A DNA stretch of 64,000 nt, from contig JAWLAT010000026.1 in the NCBI GenBank assembly GCA_041395325.1, positions 6,228 to 70,227 on the forward strand, in the 5' to 3' direction. A model generated the notes under the pieces. That model saw nothing but the letters and a program-made list of their open reading frames with translations. It was not told the DNA's origin and searched no databases. This stretch comes from JAWLAT01 sp041395325 (GTDB taxonomy: Bacteria > Pseudomonadota > Gammaproteobacteria > Xanthomonadales > SZUA-5). Position 1 is the first letter of the stretch; every line of letters starts with the position of its first letter. Position numbers and translations under genes: made by a program. Shown one piece after another: positions 1-7,543 of the stretch.

Positions 1-1
1 T

Positions 2-328
2 GAACCGGTCGACTTTGCCGAGGTGTTCGACCGCCAGTTCCGCGGCATGAGTGCCGAACCGATCACCGCCGATGCGCTGCTGCAATCGCGCGCACAGCTG
101 CTCGATCACATTCCCTACTTGATGGACAGCGCAGCCTGCGCGTTCCTGCTGTCGCTCGAACGCGAAACGCCCGACTTCGACCTGATCGGCCTGCCACAGG
201 CGGCTCGGCTTCCAGGTGTCCGCCGCAAGCTGCAGAACATGGCGCAGCGCAGCGCTGCCAAGAGGAAGGCTGACTACCGGCAGCTGGTGGAGACGCTGGA
301 GCGGCTAGCGGGGAATGGGCGCAGATAG
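2..328 (+). CDS. AbiEii-type nucleotidyltransferase, C-terminal fragment cut by window edge
   Basis: The frame is open through the left edge, so only the C-terminal ~109 residues are present and the real start lies outside the window. The visible part has the helical tail typical of AbiEii/AbiGii nucleotidyltransferases: a FLLSLERETPDFDLIG segment followed by LPGVRRKLQNMAQ, close to the family's FLLS-x-K-x-GEPDW and LPAVRWKL-N pattern. In characterised AbiE systems this protein is the nucleotidyltransferase toxin and is paired with an AbiEi antitoxin. The catalytic half and any antitoxin would lie to the left, so neither completeness nor activity can be judged. The downstream genes (YecA-like, Phd/PIN, HipBA) fit an accessory, defence-like setting. 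The family call rests on the tail alone. Confidence 0.55.
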   Translation, partial: EPVDFAEVFDRQFRGMSAEPITADALLQSRAQLLDHIPYLMDSAACAFLLSLERETPDFDLIGLPQAARLPGVRRKLQNMAQRSAAKRKADYRQLVETLERLAGNGRR

Positions 329-407
329 CCGTTTTGCGGCAGTTGGAATGGCACCACTGGTATCTTTGCGCAATGACCTGATCGGTCGAGCAGCCATCCA
401 CAGACCC

Positions 408-1130
408 ATGAACTTGATCGCCACTGTGACCGACACGGACCTTGAACGACTTGACCACTTCCTGACTTCGGAATGCGTCCCTGAGGCCGCGATGGATGTT
501 TCGACGCTGGAAGGCTTCCTGACGGCGCTGGTCATCGGTCCGGAAGTGGTACTGCCCTCGCAGTGGCTATCCTGGGTGTGGGATCTGGAGAATGGCCGCG
601 ACGAGGTCGAGTTCGAGAGCCATGAACAAGCCCAGGAGATGATCGGGTTGATCATGGGTTTGATGAACCGCATCGCCACGACCTTCCACAGTGACCCAAA
701 CGCCTTCGAGCCGGTCTTCTACCGCAGCGCAGCCTGGGGTGCGGCCGAATGGTGCGAGGGATTTCTGCTGGCCACGGTGCAATTCAACGCACAAGCGTGG
801 GCGGGGCTGTGGGCACAGGACGGCGCCAGCAAGATTGGCCAGCCGGAGCACGGCGGCCTGATCACCCCCTTCTTGCGTCTGGGTGACGAAGCCGGATTCG
901 AGATCACCCGGAAAGCGGGTGACGCTGAACGCTGGGTCGACGCCATCGTGCCTGCGCTGGTCAGCATTCATGGGTACTGGCTGCAACGGCGCAGCCACGG
1001 CCGCTCGATGCCACGGGCGACTTCCACGGTACGCAGGGAGACCCCCAAGGCAGGACGCAATGATCCCTGCCCCTGTGGCTCGGGGCTGAAGTTCAAGAAG
1101 TGCTGTGGGCAAGCGAAGACGCTGCACTGA
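408..1130 (+). CDS. YecA/UPF0149 family protein with C-terminal SEC-C zinc motif
   Basis: A 240-residue protein. The first half matches the UPF0149/YecA fold, with STLEGFLTALVIGPE near residues 30-45. The last 25 residues carry a SEC-C motif, GRNDPCPCGSGLKFKKCCG, whose Cys-x-Cys and Cys-Cys (normally Cys-His) ligands bind zinc, as at the SecA C-terminus. E. coli YecA is a ribosome- and SecA-associated protein with this architecture. I chose the ATG giving MNLIATV because it is where family homology begins; the frame stays open 31 codons further upstream without resembling the family. No strong ribosome site is visible. The gene stands alone between the AbiEii fragment and the Phd/PIN pair. 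Family is confident; cellular role is not. Confidence 0.8.
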   Translation: MNLIATVTDTDLERLDHFLTSECVPEAAMDVSTLEGFLTALVIGPEVVLPSQWLSWVWDLENGRDEVEFESHEQAQEMIGLIMGLMNRIATTFHSDPNAFEPVFYRSAAWGAAEWCEGFLLATVQFNAQAWAGLWAQDGASKIGQPEHGGLITPFLRLGDEAGFEITRKAGDAERWVDAIVPALVSIHGYWLQRRSHGRSMPRATSTVRRETPKAGRNDPCPCGSGLKFKKCCGQAKTLH

Positions 1131-1187
1131 TCAGCGGCGAGCGCCGTTCTCCCTGGAATCCACTGATGCAAGCGCGAAGGAAACAGA

Positions 1188-1616
1188 TCAGCGGCCGTGC
1201 GCCGTCCAGAACTCTGCAGGGGTCACGATGGGGTAGCCCGGAGCCAGCGCCAGCAGATCCTTGTCGCCACTGATCAGGTAGTCGACTGAGTCTGCCTGTT
1301 GGGCGGCCAGCAGGGTGCCGAGTACAGGTTGATCCTTCTCATCGCGCAGCTCGGAGGCATCTGCGGTCAGGGGCTCAACGGTCTCGGCCAGGATCGACAG
1401 CATATCCACCAGATCGTCGATCTCAGTCGCAGACAGCCCATGCCGATGTGCCAATCGGGGCAGCACCCTGCGCAGCTCGTCCAGGATGTAGGTTGACAGC
1501 CATACCTCGATGCCGCCCTGCCGCCAGGCGTCGAGGATCTTTCCGGGGATGCTGGCGGGATAGGCGAGGCCCGAGAGCAGGACATTGGTGTCAAGGACCA
1601 CGCGCAGCGTGGGCAT
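1188..1616 (-). CDS. PIN-domain toxin (VapC-like ribonuclease, COG1569 type)
   Basis: A 142-residue PIN-domain protein. The N-terminal VVLDTNVLLSGL places the first catalytic Asp at residue 9 with Asn 11 beside it, and further acidic residues follow (ELRDEKD, SGDKDLLAL), the usual Mg2+-dependent RNase centre. The length and the VLLSGL-x-YP start match the group annotated as putative toxin-antitoxin toxin component, PIN family. It starts 6 bases after the stop of the Phd-like gene upstream on the same strand, the ordinary antitoxin-then-toxin order, so the two are almost certainly co-transcribed and autoregulated. The RNA target cannot be read from the sequence. Confidence 0.85.
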   Translation of the reverse strand: MPTLRVVLDTNVLLSGLAYPASIPGKILDAWRQGGIEVWLSTYILDELRRVLPRLAHRHGLSATEIDDLVDMLSILAETVEPLTADASELRDEKDQPVLGTLLAAQQADSVDYLISGDKDLLALAPGYPIVTPAEFWTAHGR

Positions 1617-1622
1617 GGAGGA

Positions 1623-1904
1623 TCAGCCTGACATGGCCGAGCTACGCGTTTCAGCGACAGCCGCCTCGATCTCGGCCAGACCCTCGGCTAGAGGCACGTC
1701 TGCAAACCCAGCCTCGATGCGGGCGGCGAGTGCGTCAAACCTCGCCTGCATGCGTCGGATGCGCGCGAACAACTGCGCATCCACCAGGGCGGCGACCGCC
1801 TTGCCGTCTTTCTTGATCAGGACGCTGTCGTGGCGGTACTGCACCTGGTTCAGCATTTCGCCCAGCTTCTGGCGAAAGTTGACTGCGGTGGTTTCGGTAA
1901 TCAT
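1623..1904 (-). CDS. Phd/YefM-family antitoxin
   Basis: A 93-residue protein beginning MITETTAVNFRQKLGEMLNQ, the N-terminal Phd/YefM DNA-binding fold, followed by VQYRHDSVLIKKDGKAVAAL with the small beta hairpin usual for the family. The C-terminal third, rich in Ala and Glu, should be the toxin-neutralising helix that wraps the PIN partner. The frame extends upstream without a stop but has no family resemblance there, so the ATG at the family start was chosen. A perfect 9-bp inverted repeat lies 12 bases upstream of the ATG and is the natural autoregulatory operator. Confidence 0.85.
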   Translation of the reverse strand: MITETTAVNFRQKLGEMLNQVQYRHDSVLIKKDGKAVAALVDAQLFARIRRMQARFDALAARIEAGFADVPLAEGLAEIEAAVAETRSSAMSG

Positions 1905-1916
1905 CGCGCGACTCCA

Positions 1917-1936
1917 ATCATGTTGACCAACATGAT
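1917..1936. promoter_or_regulatory. Palindromic operator of the Phd/PIN pair
   Basis: The sequence ATCATGTTG-AC-CAACATGAT is a perfect 9+9 inverted repeat with a 2-base centre, 12 bases upstream of the antitoxin ATG. Phd-type antitoxins bind such palindromes over their own promoter. Function is inferred from position and symmetry. Confidence 0.6.
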
Positions 1937-1984
1937 CAGTATGGTTTTGGAGCTTGGCCTGGGTCAACTGAAAGGCCAAGAGCG

Positions 1985-2033
1985 ACCCCTCCCCGACCCT
2001 CCCCTCCGTGGCTGCGCCACGCAAGGGAGGGGG
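1985..2033 (+). repeat. Pyrimidine-rich hairpin repeat, copy R1
   Basis: A run of ACCCCTCCCC followed by a hairpin: outer stem CCCTCCC/GGGAGGG and inner stem GTGGC/GCCAC around TGC. The same layout with a different inner stem occurs at 29493-29537 (R3). In reverse orientation it recurs at 2290-2338 (R2) and 29626-29674 (R4). The conserved arms with a compensating inner stem suggest a dispersed, structured intergenic repeat. Confidence 0.6.
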
Positions 2034-2289
2034 GCCGAGATTGCGGCCGTCGGCGGTCTTGGGACTCGGCGCCGTTTCCACTGAGCCACGCGCGCTTCGC
2101 CTCCCTGGCGCCACCCGCCAGCATTGCCCCTCCATCGCGCCGAGCGCGTTCGTCGTGCGCGGCGTGTCGGCGGCAGTCGTAAATCGCACACTTGTGGCAG
2201 CTGAATTTTGCTCACTTTCGCCATCTTGGCTTCCTCCGCCCCGCGCGTTCGTCCCTTCCTTGGTGTTCCCCGTTGCCGCGCCGCTCTTC

Positions 2290-2338
2290 ACCTCCCCTTG
2301 CGCTGCGCAGCAGCCTCAGGGGGAGGCCGGGAGGGGGT
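2290..2338 (-). repeat. Pyrimidine-rich hairpin repeat, copy R2 (inverted to R1)
   Basis: CTCCCCTTGCG ... GGGGGAGGCCGGGAGGGGGT, nearly the reverse complement of R1 and closest to R4 at 29626-29674, with which it shares the GGGGGAGG-Y-CGGGAGGGGGT arm. It lies about 255 bases from R1, so the two form an inverted pair. Confidence 0.55.
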
Positions 2339-2726
2339 CTGCGCTTTTGCCGGCGTTGTCAGGTCCCAGGGTCTGGTCCCGGCGAGCGGAACGCCCTGAC
2401 ACAATGGCTTGGCGACCATCACCACGACCGCCTAGATGACCGTCAGCTCGAAGTTTGTGACCAGATCCGTGCCCATGGATGCATTCAGAAGCGCACTGAA
2501 TTCATGTAAATCAATAATGTGCCTATTCTCTCAAGCTTCTGCATCGGTAGGCGCTGCAGGACTTCCGTCAGGTCGAGGACAATCCTCGGGATCGATCTGC
2601 CCGGTCATGCGCGCTTGTTGCACGAAAACATGCACGAATGAGTGCGTGCTGTGCTTCGTGATTGCGTCACGGAATATCACCAGGTTCGCGGGCAGCTGTT
2701 GTCCGCCCGCAGGCCGGATTGAGGTG

Positions 2727-2945
2727 CTACAGATACTTCTCGAAGAACGGTGTCACCTGGGCCATCGCCCAGGAAACCGGTTTCGGCCGGACGTAGATGT
2801 CGTAGTGCGACCAGCCTTCCAGCAGGACCAGCTGACGATCCTTTGAAGCTGTGGAGCGACCGTAAATCTCGTTGCCATCGCGGTAGGCGCCAAATGCGCC
2901 TGGCTTGCTGCCGATCACGGCCATCGTTCGCAGGTCGGGTGGTGG
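2727..2945 (-). pseudogene. Remnant C-terminus of an alpha/beta hydrolase
   Basis: About 72 codons encode the tail of a dienelactone-hydrolase-like protein: MAVIGSKPGAFGAYRDG, then LVLLEGWSHYDIYVRPKP with the catalytic-type His, then VTPFFEKYL. This parallels the tail of the intact hydrolase next door (VEGANHMSLYD ... LAPFFESRLK). An in-frame TGA precedes the fragment and no nucleophile elbow or N-terminal half is present. It is therefore a truncated relic, possibly from a tandem duplication or a lost neighbour; the low similarity between the two argues for an old paralogue rather than a recent duplicate. Confidence 0.6.
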
Positions 2946-3016
2946 TCATGTTTGTGCTCCAGCTTGTCTGAATGCGGCTGGCGCAGTTGCGCGGGGGCTC
3001 TCGCGCCACGCGATGA

Positions 3017-3940
3017 CTACTTGAGCCTCGACTCGAAGAACGGCGCCAGCACCGAGACCGCTTCGTCGACGTACTTCGGCACGTCGTACAGCGACATGTG
3101 ATTGGCGCCCTCAACCACATGGAACTGCTTGTCGGCGCTGGCCGCACGCGCGTACAGGTCGTCGCTCATCCATTTGCTGCCGGCCACGCTCCCGGCCACG
3201 ATCTGCAACGGCTGGGTCAGGAAGGCCTCGGCCTTGTGGTAGGCGTCGTAGGTGATGATCTGGTCCAGGCTGCGCGCCGTCGCGTAGCCGGGCGCATTCG
3301 GGTGCTCCGCACGCGGCGTGTGGTAGTACTCCCATGCTTCGGCCAGCTCGGGATTGGGCGCGTCTTCCTTCTTCAGCGGTGCCAGCGGCATGGTCACGAA
3401 GCCAGTACCCGAAGCATCTGCGGTGCGCGCGTCTGAGCCCGCCTGGATGTACGGGATTGCGTCCGCATCCTTGACGTTGTTCTCCCAGCCGTTGCGGAAC
3501 ATCTGTCCGATGTTCACCGCGCTGACGGTGCCGATGGCCTTCAGGCGGCGGTCGTTGATGGCCGCATTGGCGGTGTAGCCAGCGCCGGCGCAGATGCCCA
3601 TGGCACCGATGCGTGCACCATCGATGTAGGGCAACGTCACGAGGTGATCGACGACCGCGCTCACGTCTTCGGTGCTGACGTAGGGGTTCTCGAGCTGACG
3701 CGGCTCGCCGGTGCTTTCGCCCTGGTAGGAACGATCGAATGCGACCGTGAAAAATCCGTTCTCGGCGAGCTTGCGGGCGTAGGTACCCGCGGTCTGTTCC
3801 TTCACCCCGCCGCCAGGATGGGAGACGATGACTGCGGGATAGCGCCTGGTGGCATCAAATCCATCCGGGAAGTTGATGGCTGCTGCCAGCGTGATGCCGT
3901 TGCCGTTGCGGTTCGGGATGCTGATCTTGTCGGTGTTCAT
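3017..3940 (-). CDS. Alpha/beta hydrolase, dienelactone-hydrolase/YcjY-like
   Basis: A 307-residue cytoplasmic hydrolase. It has the oxyanion region VIVSHPGGGVKEQ, a nucleophile elbow GAMGICAGAGYT with Cys at the nucleophile position (as in dienelactone hydrolases), an acidic strand-7 region and the late catalytic His in VEGANHMSLYD. The ATG for MNTDKISIPNRNG is preceded by AGGAG at good spacing, which fixes the start; the frame runs further upstream but without signal. It is divergent from a LysR gene with a 131-base shared intergenic region, so that regulator probably controls it. The substrate is unknown; family members hydrolyse esters or lactones. Confidence 0.8.
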   Translation of the reverse strand: MNTDKISIPNRNGNGITLAAAINFPDGFDATRRYPAVIVSHPGGGVKEQTAGTYARKLAENGFFTVAFDRSYQGESTGEPRQLENPYVSTEDVSAVVDHLVTLPYIDGARIGAMGICAGAGYTANAAINDRRLKAIGTVSAVNIGQMFRNGWENNVKDADAIPYIQAGSDARTADASGTGFVTMPLAPLKKEDAPNPELAEAWEYYHTPRAEHPNAPGYATARSLDQIITYDAYHKAEAFLTQPLQIVAGSVAGSKWMSDDLYARAASADKQFHVVEGANHMSLYDVPKYVDEAVSVLAPFFESRLK

Positions 3941-4046
3941 GAGTCTCTCCTGGTGGCTCTGTGCGTTCCGGCGCAACGCCGGCCGGGTGAGTGCCAAGGT
4001 ACGCCCACAATTAGGCGTCAGGAAGACATGAATCAGCACATCAGTG

Positions 4047-4062
4047 GTAACTATGGATTTAC
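4047..4062. promoter_or_regulatory. Candidate LysR-type operator, GTAA-N8-TTAC
   Basis: An interrupted dyad GTAA-N8-TTAC lies 10 bases upstream of the LysR start codon, in the divergent intergenic region. It is close in size to a LysR box but does not exactly meet T-N11-A. Short dyads of this kind arise by chance, so this is only a candidate autoregulatory site. Confidence 0.3.
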
Positions 4063-4071
4063 AATCCTTCC

Positions 4072-4992
4072 ATGCAACCGTCCCTCCTTCCTGCCTTGGC
4101 ATGGTTCGTCCACATCGTCCAACACGGCAGCTTCAGCAGGGCTGCGGAGAAGATGGGGGTATCGCGCGCGGCGCTGTCCCAGAATCTGAAAGGCTTGGAG
4201 AAGCAGCTCGGCCTGAAGCTCCTCTACCGCACGACGCGCGACATGTCGCTGACGGAGGCAGGCCAACACCTGTTCGATGCCCTGCAATCGAGCTTGGGCG
4301 ACATCGAGCAGGCGCTACGCAATCTGGGCGATGCCAGTGGAGAGCCGTCGGGCCTCATCAAGGTCAATACCTCACGCATGGCCGCCAGGGTGCTGATTGA
4401 GCCGCACCTGGCGGAGTTCTACCAACGCTATCCCAAACTGAAGATTGAGCTGTCCATGGCCGAGCCGCTGGCCAACATCATCGCCGAGGGATGTGATGCC
4501 GGCATCCGCTTGGGCCGCAGCCTGGCCGAACACGTCGTCGCTGTTCCCGTCACGCCACCCTTGTCGATGGTCGTGGCCGGATCACCGGCCTACTTCAAGG
4601 CTCACGGCAGGCCGAAAACACCCGAGGATCTGGCTTCCCACAACTGCATCAACTACCGCTACTCCGGAAGTGGCGCCCTGCATGATTGGGACTTCAGCGA
4701 ACCCGGCCGCAACGGACATCACTACACGGTTGCGGTGACAGGCAATCTCACCACCAACGACGACGAAGGCATGACACGTGCCGCGGTGGCTGGGGTGGGG
4801 CTGATCCAGCACATTGACCTGGCAATCCAGCGGCAACTGCACGAGGGCGAGCTGCTGCCCGTGCTGGAGAACTGGACGCACACCCAGGCCGGCTTTTTCC
4901 TGTACGTCCCGACACGCGACCAGATGCCGCCCAAGGTGCGCGCGTTGATGGATTTTCTGGTGGAGAAGCGAGAAGCTAGTCGGCTTCGGTAG
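4072..4992 (+). CDS. LysR-family transcriptional regulator
   Basis: A 306-residue LysR-type regulator. The N-terminal winged helix-turn-helix runs from WFVHIVQHGSFSRAAEKM through SRAALSQNLKGLEKQLGLKLLYR (about residues 8-50). The rest is the two-lobed effector-binding domain, with SGLIKVNTSRMAARVLIEPHL opening lobe 1 and GVGLIQHIDLAIQ near the hinge return. Length is typical. It is divergent from the alpha/beta hydrolase, the classical arrangement for a LysR protein and its target, so it probably activates the hydrolase and represses itself. The inducer is not predictable. Confidence 0.9.
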   Translation: MQPSLLPALAWFVHIVQHGSFSRAAEKMGVSRAALSQNLKGLEKQLGLKLLYRTTRDMSLTEAGQHLFDALQSSLGDIEQALRNLGDASGEPSGLIKVNTSRMAARVLIEPHLAEFYQRYPKLKIELSMAEPLANIIAEGCDAGIRLGRSLAEHVVAVPVTPPLSMVVAGSPAYFKAHGRPKTPEDLASHNCINYRYSGSGALHDWDFSEPGRNGHHYTVAVTGNLTTNDDEGMTRAAVAGVGLIQHIDLAIQRQLHEGELLPVLENWTHTQAGFFLYVPTRDQMPPKVRALMDFLVEKREASRLR

Positions 4993-5002
4993 CTACGTGA
5001 CC

Positions 5003-6271
5003 TCAGACTGCAGCGCTAACGCGTCCTATCTGGGCGGCGATTATGGCGCAGGCGCGTTCCAGTCGCTGGCGATCGCCACCCTGGTCGACCAGGGCCGTGC
5101 ATGCTGCCTGCATGGCTTGAGCCATCCGCTCGGCCAGCTGCGCAACCCTGCGGCGTACGTAGACCGGACCGTAGCCGGTCTCGCGGGCAAACAGCGTCCA
5201 ATCCTCTGCGCTCACGCTGTCGATACGCGTAGCCTGCCCAATGCGCAGGGCCGGGGTGCGCTCGACCAGGGATTCGGGGAGGACCAGCGTGGGCACCAGG
5301 TCATAGAACGGGGCCAGCGACCACCGACCAGAGGCGTCGCAAAGCAAAGCGAGGTTCTTGGCGTGGGCGTCGGCGTTGCCGATGAGCACGGTCACGATGA
5401 CCCAGTCGAGGAAGGCGCTCACGGCTTGCGGGCCCAGTCGGCGGCCGGTGCGGATGAGCTGGGCGCACTGGGCCAGGCTCGGACCACCCTGGGACTGGTA
5501 CTTGAGCTCGCCGGGATAGCCCAGGGCCTGGCAGAAGTCCTCCTGGTGCAGACGCTGTGGCTGGCCGTCGTTGGCTGACGGCACGCGGTCGTAGCGGGTC
5601 AACAGCAACGCGCGGCGATTCATCACCTCGATCAGCGCAAAATCGGGCACGGGCAGACCGACGTGGCGGGCCAGAGACAGGCCCAGGGCTTCGAGGTCGC
5701 GCAAGCCCGGGAAGCGCTGGCTGTCCGGTTTGATCAGGTGCGTGGTCGGCTCGCCACGGGCGGGCAACCTGAGCCGACCATCGGCCATGCGCACGACCGC
5801 CAGCTTGTCCTGCGCACCGGCCAGCGATAGCCGATGCGGTCCGCCCAAGGCACCCCAGTCGCCCTCTCCCAGGGCGCCATCCGCCGCGCCAATCAAGGCT
5901 TCGAGCTCGATCGGGTCTGCCTGGGCTGGCGCCGGGGCGGCACCATCGGGAAGCACCGCCACGGCACCGGCACACTCACCGCCGATCGCCGCCAACAGCG
6001 CCAGATCATCGCGCTGCGGCAAGCGCAGTCGCTGGACGATGGCGTCGCGTACCAACCCCTCCGGCAGCAGATTGCAGAACCAGTTGCGTACGACCGCCCC
6101 TTCGAAGCGATCCGAACGCAGCGGCAGCGAGCAGGACAGCGGTACCGCCGATGGCGCGTCCACGTAGGCAGCGTCGTACCGAAAGCGCCAGTCTTCAGGC
6201 GCGTCCAGCCCGTCCTCGCGCCACAGCGTGCCGGCCGGGCGGTCGAAAAGGGAGACCTTGAGCGGGCTCAT
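5003..6271 (-). CDS. hipA: HipA-family serine/threonine kinase toxin
   Basis: A 422-residue HipA-type kinase. Visible motifs in order: SLAGAQDKL (149-157), the loop carrying the autophosphorylated Ser of E. coli HipA; THLIKP (177-182), the nucleotide-binding strand; LTRYDR (224-229); LHQEDFCQALG (241-251); the catalytic IGNADAHAKN (297-306); and LAPFYDL (319-325) with the metal-binding Asp. All key positions are kept, so it looks active. E. coli HipA phosphorylates glutamyl-tRNA synthetase and causes growth arrest; the target here is unknown. Its ATG overlaps the stop of the HipB-like gene by four bases, so the pair is translationally coupled. Confidence 0.9.
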   Translation of the reverse strand: MSPLKVSLFDRPAGTLWREDGLDAPEDWRFRYDAAYVDAPSAVPLSCSLPLRSDRFEGAVVRNWFCNLLPEGLVRDAIVQRLRLPQRDDLALLAAIGGECAGAVAVLPDGAAPAPAQADPIELEALIGAADGALGEGDWGALGGPHRLSLAGAQDKLAVVRMADGRLRLPARGEPTTHLIKPDSQRFPGLRDLEALGLSLARHVGLPVPDFALIEVMNRRALLLTRYDRVPSANDGQPQRLHQEDFCQALGYPGELKYQSQGGPSLAQCAQLIRTGRRLGPQAVSAFLDWVIVTVLIGNADAHAKNLALLCDASGRWSLAPFYDLVPTLVLPESLVERTPALRIGQATRIDSVSAEDWTLFARETGYGPVYVRRRVAQLAERMAQAMQAACTALVDQGGDRQRLERACAIIAAQIGRVSAAV

Positions 6272-6525
6272 GGCACGGTGTCGTCGACGGCGGCCAGGCG
6301 CAGCCCCAGCACCGCGAGCACGGCGACCACCTTGTGCAAGGACACGGTCGGCTTGCCACGCTCCAACTCGCCGATGAAGCGTAAGCCGGTTCCCGACAAC
6401 CCCGCCAGGTCTCCTTGAGTCAGTCCATGACGGCGACGTGCCGCTCGGACCGCCTCGGCAAGCGCCTGAATGTCAGGCAGAGTGGTGTGCTGCGGTGATC
6501 CCGATCGGGAACGTTTGGCGTCCAT
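6268..6525 (-). CDS. hipB: HipB-like helix-turn-helix antitoxin
   Basis: An 85-residue Xre-type DNA-binding protein, with the helix-turn-helix GLTQGDLAGLSGTGLRFIGELERGKPTVSL in residues 38-67. It overlaps hipA by an ATGA and should neutralise HipA while repressing the operon. Four CCGATCGG-cored sites lie at its 5' end and upstream; the first is inside its own coding start. The short N-terminal tail rich in Arg and Ser is partly encoded by that operator. Confidence 0.88.
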   Translation of the reverse strand: MDAKRSRSGSPQHTTLPDIQALAEAVRAARRRHGLTQGDLAGLSGTGLRFIGELERGKPTVSLHKVVAVLAVLGLRLAAVDDTVP

Positions 6526-6672
6526 GGCGGGAGCATAGCGTCAAAAGTCCCGATCGGGAATATTCGTGAGACGAGTCGGGTGATTTGCGGACGAAGTTAC
6601 CGATCGGGAAGATTCAGAGCGCGCAGGCGCCCGGGACAGCAAGCCTTCGGCAAGGTGACAAACCGATCGGTT
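6499..6672. promoter_or_regulatory. Array of four CCGATCGG operators for HipB
   Basis: Four sites share a CCGATCGG core, beginning at 6501, 6550, 6600 and 6663. The first two are identical 12-bp palindromes TCCCGATCGGGA (6499-6510, 6548-6559). The third has one change (6598-6609), and the fourth is a perfect palindrome of different flanks, AACCGATCGGTT (6661-6672). Spacings are 49, 50 and 63 bases. E. coli HipB binds several regularly spaced palindromes in the same position, so cooperative autoregulation is expected. The first site overlaps codons 6-9 of hipB. Confidence 0.75.
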
Positions 6673-6731
6673 TTCCGCCGGCAGCTGTCAGGATCTTTCA
6701 TCACCGCGACGTCCCGCCTATGGTTCACGCC

Positions 6732-7064
6732 ATGAGCAGCAAGCCCTTTCGACTTCAACCCGAGCAACTGCGGCCGATCGTGGTGGGCTACGGTGGCGGG
6801 ATCGCGACCGATCGCATCATGAAGGACGGCGCCCGTATCGGTTACTGCTATCGCGAGCACCCGGATTCGGCCGTGGACAGCGGCTGGCGTTTCTTCGCCG
6901 GCGACGAATCACAGGCCTACGTCGACGACCCAACGCACCTGGCCTACTACGACCTCAACACCATCGCCAACTATGATCCGGATATCGTCACGGTCATCGA
7001 GTCTGGGGTGGGCGAAGCCTTTGAACGGGATGCGTCCGGCCAGTGGGTGGCGATCAAAGACTGA
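6732..7064 (+). CDS. DUF2185 (Imm33-like) protein
   Basis: A 110-residue protein covered by the DUF2185 domain, a family also named immunity protein Imm33. The family signatures are clear: RIGYCYREHPDSAVDSGWRF, FAGDESQAYVDDP, and YDLNTIANYDPDIVTVIESG followed by AFERD. I start at MSSKPFRLQ; an in-frame ATG four codons earlier is equally possible. Members are often standalone and some sit beside polymorphic toxins, but no toxin gene is adjacent here. The gene diverges from hipBA, with the HipB operators between them, so HipB could affect it. Confidence 0.8.
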   Translation: MSSKPFRLQPEQLRPIVVGYGGGIATDRIMKDGARIGYCYREHPDSAVDSGWRFFAGDESQAYVDDPTHLAYYDLNTIANYDPDIVTVIESGVGEAFERDASGQWVAIKD

Positions 7065-7156
7065 GACCGGCGCTTGGAATTCTCCGCTGTCTGGGCAGCG
7101 TCGCTGAGATGGTCGCGGCGGACTGAACTGAAGGAGTCTCCATTCTGAACCATCCC

Positions 7157-7543
7157 TTGCTCTACCCGATGCTGGCCCATGTGGCGCTCACGGCAATGCT
7201 CTACGTGTTGCTGACCATCGCCCGCGCGCCGGCCGTCTGGGGGCTGTGGCGGCGGGCTGACGGCAGCAATCCCTGGGCGCAGGTCGAGCCACGAATCAGC
7301 GCCAATCTGTCCAATCAGTTCGAATGGCCGCTGTTCTTCCATGTGGCTTGTCTGCTTTGGCTCGGCTTGCACGCGGGCGAATTGGTGATGGCACTGGCCT
7401 GGCTCTTTGTCGCCGGGCGAATTGCCCACAGCGCCGTGCAGATCCTGACCACCAACGTGCGCCTGCGCGGACTGGTGTTCACGATCAACTTTGTGGCCGT
7501 GCTGGGCCTGTGGGGGTGCCTGCTGCTCCCCTCAGCGGCCTGA
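7157..7543 (+). CDS. MAPEG-family membrane protein
   Basis: A ~130-residue integral membrane protein with about four helices: PMLAHVALTAMLYVLLTIA, FHVACLLWLGLHAGELVMALAW, the middle GRIAHSAVQI helix and a C-terminal VFTINFVAVLGLWGCLLL. The order and the GRIAHS motif fit the MAPEG family of small membrane proteins related to microsomal glutathione S-transferases. A clear AAGGAG lies 20 bases before the TTG used here. An in-frame ATT (7142) or CTG (7145) stands at the proper distance and would add N-terminal residues reading L-N-H-P before LLYP, so the true start is probably one of those non-canonical codons. Confidence 0.7.
   Translation: MLYPMLAHVALTAMLYVLLTIARAPAVWGLWRRADGSNPWAQVEPRISANLSNQFEWPLFFHVACLLWLGLHAGELVMALAWLFVAGRIAHSAVQILTTNVRLRGLVFTINFVAVLGLWGCLLLPSAA

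Larger units (their letters stand above)
1905..2726. other. Gap holding repeats R1/R2 and decayed coding sequence
   Basis: About 820 bases without a convincing intact gene. It contains the Phd operator, then the inverted repeat pair R1 and R2. Beyond that, on the minus strand, a 49-residue GTG-started frame at 2531-2680 (VIFRDAITKHSTHSF... ending PTDAEA) has protein-like composition but matches no family I recognise. It abuts the remnant hydrolase, so it may be the tail of another disrupted gene. No terminator or RNA gene was recognised. Confidence 0.5.

Noticed and set aside
2436..2846. 136-codon plus-strand frame in the first large gap
   Set aside because: It crosses the hydrolase remnant on the opposite strand and has no family resemblance or ribosome site.
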